Positions 16,986 through 23,753 of a DNA stretch of 64,000 nucleotides are shown here, piece by piece. The DNA is taken from assembly GCA_001298575.1 (NCBI GenBank), contig LJCV01000275.1, forward strand, positions 1 through 64,000, given 5' to 3'. The first letter of the stretch is position 1; the number at the start of each line of letters is the position of its first letter. This DNA comes from Actinobacteria bacterium OK074 (GTDB taxonomy: Bacteria; Actinomycetota; Actinomycetes; Streptomycetales; Streptomycetaceae). The notes under the pieces were generated by a model. The model made no database searches, was not told the DNA's origin, and saw nothing but the letters and a program-made list of their open reading frames with translations. Made by a program: the position numbers and the translations under genes.

Positions 16986-17756
16986 TCAGGGTTCGTGCTC
17001 TGTATGGTCCGTTGGGTCCGTCTCGGGTTCCGGGGAGAAGCGGAGCCGGTGGGCCACCAAGTCCGCGGCCACGTCGGCGAGTCGGCGTCCGCGCATGAAG
17101 GCGTACGCGCGCAGCCGGACGAACGCCTCGTCGATGCCGACGCCGAGCTGGACGGTGAGGATGCCGGTGGCCTGGTCGATCTCCGCCCGGTAGCCGCCGA
17201 GGTCGTCGAAGCCGTGCTCCGGTGCCGGTCCGAGCGCCGACTCGCCCGTCGCGTCGATGCGGGCGTCGAGCAGGAGCAGGGTCGCGAGGTCGGCGAACGC
17301 CAGCGCGTCGGCGAGTTCCTCGGCGTCCAGGACCGTCGGAACGTCGGCGTACAGGTCCAGGACCCCCGGGCTGATCGCGCCGATCTGCAACGGGAGCGCG
17401 AACACCGCGCGGGCCCCGGCCTCCAGGGCCGCGTCGGCGAACACGGCCCAGTGGTCCTGCACCCGGCCGGCCAGCAGATCGGAGGCCAGGACGGCGCAAC
17501 CGTCCACGAAGGCTTCGATGCAGGGCCCTTCGCCCAACATGAGCTGGAGTTCCTCCAGTTGCTCGCTGACGTCGTCGGTGCTGCACAGCGGATGGCTGCC
17601 CGCGCCCCTGGACATCGCCGACAGCCCGGCCCCGCCGACCGGCAGCGCGGCCACGGCCGCGGTGCACACGTCCAGCACACCGACCCGGGCACCACGACGG
17701 GCCGCCTGCCGGGCGACCAGCACCTGGATCCTGGCCGACCGGCTGTCGGGCCTCAC
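16986..17756 (-). CDS. GAF-ANTAR regulator, second copy
   Basis: About 256 residues from GTG 17756. The GAF part includes SEQLEELQLMLGEGPCIEAF, LASDLLAGRVQDHWAVFADA and ALPLQIGAISPGVLDLYADV. The ANTAR part is YRAEIDQATGILTVQLGVGI then AYAFMRGRRLADVAADLVAH. The PHD-like GEGPCIEAF segment is shared with the neighbouring paralogue. The open frame continues 85 codons upstream through low-complexity DNA without a domain, so the true start is uncertain; the ribosome site at 17756 is weak. Its 3' end lies 172 bp upstream of the first copy, which could form one transcript. Confidence 0.85.
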   Translation of the reverse strand: MRPDSRSARIQVLVARQAARRGARVGVLDVCTAAVAALPVGGAGLSAMSRGAGSHPLCSTDDVSEQLEELQLMLGEGPCIEAFVDGCAVLASDLLAGRVQDHWAVFADAALEAGARAVFALPLQIGAISPGVLDLYADVPTVLDAEELADALAFADLATLLLLDARIDATGESALGPAPEHGFDDLGGYRAEIDQATGILTVQLGVGIDEAFVRLRAYAFMRGRRLADVAADLVAHRLRFSPEPETDPTDHTEHEP

Positions 17757-18021
17757 CGCACCCCGCCCGGCACGGCGGAGGCGAACGCGACGGGCTCGCA
17801 CGGCCTGCGGGCCGGGCCGGGCACCCGCCCCAACGGCCTCCCCAACGGCCTCCCCAACGGCCGTCCCAGCAGCGGGAGTCCACGGCCGGTGCCGGGGACG
17901 CGCCGGGCGGCGGACGCAAGGCGGCCTGCTCCCCGCGCCGTCGGTGTCGCCCTCGGTGTCGCCCTCGGTGTCGGACGACGACCGGCCGCCGAGGTCCGGC
18001 CGCCCCGGCACGCCCGCCCCC

Positions 18022-18978
18022 TCAAGACACCCCCGTCCGCTTCCCCGACCCCGCCGGAGGCAACTGCTGGAGCAACTCCCACAACGGCCGCGCCCCGCCC
18101 GCCCACTCCCCCAGCGTCCCGCGGTCGACGAGATGCAGCTTCTGGGACTTCGCGAGCGGCGCGCACCCGGCGGTGAAGCGCCCGTTCGTCACGAGGACGA
18201 CGACGTCCCCGCCGTGCAACTGCCGTCCGGTGCCGTTGAGTACGTGCAGGTCCGGGGTGCCCACCGACGATCCCGCGGCGCCCTCCTGCCGGTGCTTGCA
18301 CTGGATCACCCAGCGCCTGCCGAGCGGATCGGTCGCGATGACGTCCGCGCCGTTGTCCCCGGCCCCGCCCACCTGGACGGCGTCCGCGCAGCCGTCGCGG
18401 CGCATCAAGTCCCGTACGGCGAACTCGAAGTCCTCGTGGTGGAGCCCGTCGAGCTGGGGCAGCCGGTACCGCAGCCTGCGCACGTGCACCCACTGCCAGC
18501 GCGCGCTCACCCCCCACTGAACGAGCCACACCCCACCGGCCACGCCCACGACGGCGGCGAGCACGGCGAACAGCCACCAGTTGTCCAGCAGCCACTGCCC
18601 CACGGCCACACCGAGCCCGATGGCCCCGCCGGCCGCGACGGCGAGCACCACCCGCCGGGGCCCCCGGGGCTTCGCCGCGACGCGACGCGGGGTTTTCGTC
18701 GACGTACGGGACGTCGCACGACGCGGAGACTTCAACGGCGTACGGGTACGGCCACCAGGACGGATACGAGCCCGCCGCACCGCGGGCCGGGCGCTCACCA
18801 CCGCCTCCGGACTGGTGCGCCGTCGTTCGTCACGTACGAATCGGTCCAAGGCACTGCGTCCCCCTCGGCGCTCCTGCGCGCGGGGCCCCTCCAACCGGAC
18901 AACAGGCGCCGGAGCAGGCATTGTTGACACTAGGTCAGATTTCCCGACCAGGTGCGGGCGAGCACGCCTTTCGGCCAT
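18022..18978 (-). CDS. Membrane-anchored Mrr-like restriction endonuclease-type protein
   Basis: About 318 residues from ATG 18978 (GAGGTC upstream). The N-terminal third is strongly basic (Arg/Lys/Thr/Pro). Two hydrophobic helices follow (VVLAVAAGGAIGLGVAVGQW; LFAVLAAVVGVAGGVWLVQW). The C-terminal domain has the Mrr_cat pattern: LHHEDFEFAVRDLMRRDG, then GGAGDNGADVIATDPLGRRW and VIQCKHR, giving E, D and QxK catalytic residues of the PD-(D/E)XK fold. Related Mrr enzymes cleave modified or damaged DNA. The membrane anchor suggests action on DNA near the envelope, such as incoming DNA, which is inference. Confidence 0.82.
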   Translation of the reverse strand: MAERRARPHLVGKSDLVSTMPAPAPVVRLEGPRAQERRGGRSALDRFVRDERRRTSPEAVVSARPAVRRARIRPGGRTRTPLKSPRRATSRTSTKTPRRVAAKPRGPRRVVLAVAAGGAIGLGVAVGQWLLDNWWLFAVLAAVVGVAGGVWLVQWGVSARWQWVHVRRLRYRLPQLDGLHHEDFEFAVRDLMRRDGCADAVQVGGAGDNGADVIATDPLGRRWVIQCKHRQEGAAGSSVGTPDLHVLNGTGRQLHGGDVVVLVTNGRFTAGCAPLAKSQKLHLVDRGTLGEWAGGARPLWELLQQLPPAGSGKRTGVS

Positions 18979-19187
18979 CTTGACCTCGGTCCACGCATTC
19001 GGCGTCCGCCGCGGCCCGGCCCCCCGAACCCGCACGCCCTCTCCCATCTCGCCCTCTTTCCTCCCTCTCTCTACCCCTCCTCTCCCACCTCCGAGTTCCT
19101 TGAACACGCGCCTCGATAGCATCAGGCGGGACGACGGACGCGAAGAACTCGATCAAGTCAAGGAAACGGGCCGGGGATCAGGGGATC

Positions 19188-19892
19188 ATGGGTGGGGCAG
19201 CGCGGTTGCGCGTACCAGTGGGCGAGGACGCCGAACGGTGGGTCACCCGCGTGGGCTGTCGCCGCGTCCTGTTCGTCGTGCACAACGTGACGTCCGCGAC
19301 TCGCCTGTTGGACGTGCTGCCCCTGTTCCACGACGACGTGCGCGTGCAGTTGTTCGCCACCTGCACGGGATCGTCCCCGTTCCTGGCCGGCGTACCCGAG
19401 TTGCTGGCGCGGGCCGAACTGCCGGTACTGCCCTGGGAACAGGCCAAGGACACCGAGTTCGACCTGGTGGTCGCGGCCAGCTACGGAGGCGAACTAAGGC
19501 CATTCCAGGGCAAGTTGGCCATACTGTCACACGGAGTCGGATACAATAAGAGGCTGGCCAAGCCGGGAGCCGGGAGCCGGGAGCCGGGAGCCGGGAGCCG
19601 GGAGCCGGGAGCCGGGAGCCGGGAGCCGGGAGCCGGGAGCCGGGAGCCGGGAGCCGGGAGCCGGGAGCCGGGAGCCGGGAGCCGGTCTTCGGTATGTCGC
19701 CGGACTGGCTCCTTGAGGACGGGCGCCCCCTCGCCACCGCCACCGTCCTGTCGCACCCGGAACAACTGGAGCGCCTGCGCGCGTCCTGCCCCGAGGCCGC
19801 CCCCACCGCCGTCCTCGCGGGAGACCCCTGCTACGACCGGATCCTCGCCGCCCTCCCCCAACGCGACCGTTTCCGGCGCGCCTTGGGCGTAG
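19188..19892 (+). CDS. 5' part of a glycosyl/glycerophospho-transferase-like gene, out of frame in a 7-bp repeat
   Basis: From ATG 19188 about 125 residues look like a normal GT-B N-terminal half: GCRRVLFVVHNVTSATRLLD, FDLVVAASYGGEL, KLAILSHGVGYNKRLAKPG. The frame then enters 17 copies of a 7-bp repeat read as GAGSREP and leaves in the wrong frame, giving a Ser/Pro/Arg-rich tail that stops at 19892. The continuing half is the overlapping frame 19694-21088. As sequenced, only a truncated protein is made. Adding one repeat unit or removing two would restore one product of about 635 residues. The gene is divergent from the Mrr-like nuclease gene. Confidence 0.8.
   Translation: MGGAARLRVPVGEDAERWVTRVGCRRVLFVVHNVTSATRLLDVLPLFHDDVRVQLFATCTGSSPFLAGVPELLARAELPVLPWEQAKDTEFDLVVAASYGGELRPFQGKLAILSHGVGYNKRLAKPGAGSREPGAGSREPGAGSREPGAGSREPGAGSREPGAGSRSSVCRRTGSLRTGAPSPPPPSCRTRNNWSACARPAPRPPPPPSSRETPATTGSSPPSPNATVSGAPWA
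19562..19685 (+). repeat. 7-bp coding tandem repeat (GCCGGGA), 17 full units plus 5 bases; contingency-locus candidate
   Basis: From 19562 to 19680 the unit GCCGGGA repeats exactly 17 times and ends with GCCGG. Each unit gained or lost shifts the reading frame by one base. All three frames through it are open and encode the same GAGSREP heptapeptide repeat, so the number of units alone decides which downstream frame is used. Confidence 0.95.
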
Positions 19893-21088
19893 GACCGGGC
19901 CGGCGGCTGATCGTCGTCAGCTCGACGTGGTCACCACGCTCCCTCTTCGGCGGCGAGGCGACCGGCACGACCGGCGCGACCGGCGCGGCCGATCTGCTGC
20001 CCTGGCTGCTCTCCCGCCTGGCCGCCGAACTGCCCGCCGACGAGTACCGGACCACCGCGGTGCTGCACCCGAACATCTGGTACGGCCACGGCCCGGGACA
20101 GGTCCGCGCCTGGCTGGACGGTGCCCGGCGAGCCGGGCTCGACGCGATCGACCCGCTCGACGGCTGGCGGCAGGCGCTGATCGCGGCCGACTGCGTCCTG
20201 GGAGACCACAGCAGCGTCACCTACTACGCGGCGTCCATCGGCGTCCCCGTGCTGCTCGGCGCGTTCCCGCAGGAGGACCTCGACCCGTTCTCCCCGGTGG
20301 CCGCCCTTGGCCGTACGGCTCCCCGGCTGCTGCGCCGCGGCAGCCTGCGGGCGCAGATCGACGGGGCCATCGCGGCCCACGAACCCGAGCGGTACAAGGA
20401 GTTGGCGGAGCAGACCAGTTCGTCCCCGGGCGAGTCGGCCGCGCTCCTGCGCCGCCTGTTCTACGACCTCATAGGCATGGCCGAGCCCGCGGGCCGCCCG
20501 GCGCTGCTCGCCCCGCTGCCGCTGCCGCCCTTCGAACCGGACCGCCGTACCGCGCCGGTCCGCGCGCTGACCAGGGTGCTCGGCGAGGCGCCGCCGGAGG
20601 TCTCGGTGATCCGCCACACCCAGGCCAACGGCGGGCCCGACCAGGCGGAGGACCCGGCCGAGGACGCCCATGCCCGTGCCCACACCCACGCCCACACGGT
20701 GGTCGACGAGGAGACGTGGGAGACCGGCCTCCTCCCGGTCGCGGACATCGTCGTACGGCGCGCGGCCGGGGACGATCCGCGCGTCGGCCCGCCCGGTGCC
20801 TGGACCTCGGAGGCGCTCGCGCGGTACCCGTACTGCGGGCTCGTCGCCTACGTCGACGGTCCGGACCGCTGCGTCGTACGCGTCCGCGAAGGGACCCTGC
20901 TGCGGTTGACCGCCGCCGCGGACCCGGGCGGACGCGCCGACCTCTGCGATCCCGCCGCCTACGCCTCCGCCCTCTACGCCTGGCTCGCCGGCGGCCGGCC
21001 CCTGGACCGTGCCCTCCCCTGGCTCACCGTGCGAACGGGCGCGACGGCACACCGCGTCACCGTCGAGCCGCTGTCACTGTTGCCGTAG
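19694..21088 (+). CDS. 3' part of the same transferase-like gene (CDP-glycerol glycerophosphotransferase/GT-B-like)
   Basis: The frame is open from the repeat, where it would read SREPVFGMSPDWLLEDGRPL, a natural continuation of the 5' half. GT-B-type features follow: RRLIVVSSTWSPRSLFG, YRTTAVLHPNIWYGHGPGQV, and CVLGDHSSVTYYAASIGVPV, which resembles the nucleotide-binding loop of CDP-glycerol glycerophosphotransferases. The last 150 residues are less conserved and include a His/Ala repeat (HARAHTHAHT). ATG 19694 could restart translation but has no good ribosome site. The gene is convergent with the STAND NTPase gene. Substrate is unknown; cell-wall polymer synthesis is plausible. Confidence 0.75.
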   Translation: MSPDWLLEDGRPLATATVLSHPEQLERLRASCPEAAPTAVLAGDPCYDRILAALPQRDRFRRALGVGPGRRLIVVSSTWSPRSLFGGEATGTTGATGAADLLPWLLSRLAAELPADEYRTTAVLHPNIWYGHGPGQVRAWLDGARRAGLDAIDPLDGWRQALIAADCVLGDHSSVTYYAASIGVPVLLGAFPQEDLDPFSPVAALGRTAPRLLRRGSLRAQIDGAIAAHEPERYKELAEQTSSSPGESAALLRRLFYDLIGMAEPAGRPALLAPLPLPPFEPDRRTAPVRALTRVLGEAPPEVSVIRHTQANGGPDQAEDPAEDAHARAHTHAHTVVDEETWETGLLPVADIVVRRAAGDDPRVGPPGAWTSEALARYPYCGLVAYVDGPDRCVVRVREGTLLRLTAAADPGGRADLCDPAAYASALYAWLAGGRPLDRALPWLTVRTGATAHRVTVEPLSLLP

Positions 21089-21153
21089 CCGCGCTGACGT
21101 CGCGGGACCCGCGGCCGAGTCCGCGCCGCAGGACCGCCGCAGGAGATTGGGGC

Positions 21154-23619
21154 TCACCCCTCCAGTTCCGCCAGCCGAGCGCGCACCCGCCCCAGCCCCC
21201 GCCCGTCCCCGCCCTTCTCGTAGTGGGCGGCGGCGGTGCGGAGGTCCGCCGCCTCCTGGGCCGGGCGGTCCGACCGGCGATGGCAGCGTGCCCGCAGTTC
21301 GGTGGCGTCGGCGAGCTGCGGTCCGGCCCCCGCGGTGTCCATGGCCTCGACGGCCTTGTCCAGGCAGACCAGGGCGAGGTCCACGTCCCCGGCGTCCAGA
21401 TGTGTCTCGCCCAGGCTCATGTAGACGCGGCCCTCGTTGTAGGGGTCTCCGCCGGGCAGGGCGCGGAACCGCGCGAGCGCGTCGTTGAGCCGGACGAGGG
21501 CGGCGGCGAAGTCCCGCTGTTTGCCCTGCGCGCGGCCGGTGTGGTGTTCCAGCAGGGCCAGTGCGCGGGGCAGGTCCTTCCAGCCGTCGTCGCCCTGCCG
21601 GATGCGTCCCAGGATCACCCGGGCCTCCTCGAAGCACCGCTGGGCCTCCGGGTACTTCCAGCGCTTGAGCAGGAGCAGCCCGAGGGCCTCGACGGCGCTC
21701 GCCTGGCCGCGGTGGTGGCCGCATGCCTCGTCCGCGGCCACGGCCTCCGCGAGGACCCGCTCGGCGTCGTCCGCCTGCCCAAGTCCCATGTACGCGAAGG
21801 CGAGTTGGACCAGCATCCGGCCCACGGCACGGGCGTCTCCGAACGCGTCGGCGCCGCGCCGCGCGGCCTCGACCCCGCGCAGATGCGTGTCCACCCACTG
21901 CGCGTGGAAGCCGAGCAGCAGATGCAGACCCCACATCGCCTCGCAGAGCTGCCACACGAGATCGTCGAAGCCGTGGTGCTCGGCGGCCCGGACGACGGCC
22001 GCGAGGTTCTCGCGCTCGTGCCGCAGTTCCTCCAGCGCGCGTTTGCCGTCCCCGGGCGGGCGGTGCTCCGGCAGGGCGAGTCCCGCGTAGGCGGGGCCGA
22101 GCCGCCACCGCAGCGGAAGCACCCGGAAGTCGGCGCCCGCCGCGAAGCGCAGCTGCCCGACCGCCACCCGGCGGACCGCGGCGGCCATCCGGCCGTGCCC
22201 GTCCTCGGCGGCGGCGCGGGCACGGGCGTGGGCGCGCGCGATGTCGTGGAACCGGTAGCGCTCCTCCCCCACTTCCGCCAGCAGGTGCACCCGGGCCAGC
22301 TGCTCCAGCAGTTCCCGGGCCTCGCTCTCCCCGACCCCGGCGGCGTGTGCCGCGCACGGGACGGTGACGGTCGGCCACGGCCACACCGCGATTGCCCGGT
22401 AGAGGGAGGCGCACTCGGGGGTCAGTTCACGGTACGAGGCGTCATGCGCGAGCCGCACCGGATCGGCCCGGTCCCCTGAGCCGCCGGACGAACCGTCGGG
22501 TGCACCGTCGAGGGTTCCGTCCTGCACAGCGGGTTCCTCCTGGCCATGGATCCGGTCGGACAGTTGCCGCGCCACCCGCTCCCAGGGCAGGTACTCCCGT
22601 ACGGCGAGGCCCGCGCCCGTGGTGCACAGGGCGAGGGGGATGCCGCCGGTGCCCTCGGCCACGGCCCGGACGACCGCGTCTGGGGCGGCGGGGCGCTCGC
22701 GTCCGACGACCCGCTTGAGCAGGCTGACGGAGTCCGCGAGGGAGAGCGGCGCAACCGTGCGGTGCAGAGCCCCGGTCTCGGCGACCAGGCGGTCCAGCCG
22801 ACGCCGGCTCGTCACCAGGACGAGACTCCCCGCCGCGGCCGGCAGCAGCGGCATGACCTGGGCCTCGGAGTAGGCGTTGTCCAGTACGACCACCATGCGC
22901 CGGTCGGCCGTGCAGTCGCGGTAGAGGTCCCGTTGCCGTGCCTCGTCGCCCGGTACCGTGCCGGCCGGCACCCCGAGTCGCTCCAGGAAACGCGCGAGCA
23001 CGTCGGAGGGCGAGAGCACGGTGTCGACGGACGCCCCGGCCAGGTCCACGTAGAGCACCCCGTCGGGGAACCGGTCCCGCAGCACGTGCGCGCAGTTGAC
23101 GGCGGCTGCGGTCTTGCCGATGCCGCCCGGCCCGGTGAGCACGGCGACCGCCGGCGCGCCCTGCGGACGGTCCGCCCCGTCGAGGAGTTCCGTGACCGCC
23201 GCCGTCACGTCCTCGCGGTCCGTGAACAGCGCGGTCGACGGCGGCAGCATCTGCGGACGGGAGGCCCCCACGGCGACCGCGGGCACCGCGCGCGGCGCCA
23301 GCCACGAGGCGTCACGGACCCACTCCGTCACCTCGCGGGCGAACTCCGGTGATCTGCGGGCGACTTCCAGCAGCCACCGCGCCGCCTCCCGCTGCTCGGA
23401 GTCGGTGACCGGCAGGGTCGGAGCCCACGAGTCGCCCCCGTCGGGACGAGGACCCGCGCCCGCCGTCCCGGGTTCCCCGGATCCCTCGGAACGCGCCCGG
23501 CTCAACAGCCCGTAGAGCCGCTCCGAAGTCCGTCTGCCCATCTCGCCGCCCGCTCCGGACAGCGCACCCGAAGCGACCGTGGAGACCGCCGAAAACACCA
23601 CGCTCATCAATGGTTCCAC
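21154..23619 (-). CDS. STAND NTPase: NB-ARC domain with TPR repeats
   Basis: 821 residues from GTG 23619 (GGGAG upstream). Residues 1-110 form an N-terminal helical region (SVVFSAVSTVASGAL; REAARWLLEVARRSPEF). The NB-ARC core has Walker A GPGGIGKT (163-170), Walker B RMVVVLDNA (about 241-249), sensor LVLVTSRRR (267-275) and GGIPLAL as the GxP motif, then a winged helix (YRELTPECASLYRAIAVWPW). The C-terminal 350 residues are TPR helices (FAYMGLGQADDAERVLAEAV; GRVYMSLGETHLDAGDVDLA). STAND proteins oligomerize on sensing a trigger. It follows the CHAT protease gene by 135 bp, so it is a likely sensor or activator. Confidence 0.9.
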   Translation of the reverse strand: MEPLMSVVFSAVSTVASGALSGAGGEMGRRTSERLYGLLSRARSEGSGEPGTAGAGPRPDGGDSWAPTLPVTDSEQREAARWLLEVARRSPEFAREVTEWVRDASWLAPRAVPAVAVGASRPQMLPPSTALFTDREDVTAAVTELLDGADRPQGAPAVAVLTGPGGIGKTAAAVNCAHVLRDRFPDGVLYVDLAGASVDTVLSPSDVLARFLERLGVPAGTVPGDEARQRDLYRDCTADRRMVVVLDNAYSEAQVMPLLPAAAGSLVLVTSRRRLDRLVAETGALHRTVAPLSLADSVSLLKRVVGRERPAAPDAVVRAVAEGTGGIPLALCTTGAGLAVREYLPWERVARQLSDRIHGQEEPAVQDGTLDGAPDGSSGGSGDRADPVRLAHDASYRELTPECASLYRAIAVWPWPTVTVPCAAHAAGVGESEARELLEQLARVHLLAEVGEERYRFHDIARAHARARAAAEDGHGRMAAAVRRVAVGQLRFAAGADFRVLPLRWRLGPAYAGLALPEHRPPGDGKRALEELRHERENLAAVVRAAEHHGFDDLVWQLCEAMWGLHLLLGFHAQWVDTHLRGVEAARRGADAFGDARAVGRMLVQLAFAYMGLGQADDAERVLAEAVAADEACGHHRGQASAVEALGLLLLKRWKYPEAQRCFEEARVILGRIRQGDDGWKDLPRALALLEHHTGRAQGKQRDFAAALVRLNDALARFRALPGGDPYNEGRVYMSLGETHLDAGDVDLALVCLDKAVEAMDTAGAGPQLADATELRARCHRRSDRPAQEAADLRTAAAHYEKGGDGRGLGRVRARLAELEG

Positions 23620-23753
23620 TCAGGACTCCCCCAACTCGCCGCTGTGGCAATCGTATCGGCGGGACCAGCACGAGGAACCGGGTCAACCGGCGCCGCGAAA
23701 GCCGCACATGACGCCACTTGTGCCCCTTGTGCCCCCGTCGCTCATGCCACCGC

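Noticed and set aside
19562..19685. CRISPR-like array from the dense short repeats
   Set aside because: The 7-bp units are contiguous with no spacers; it is a simple tandem repeat inside a coding region.
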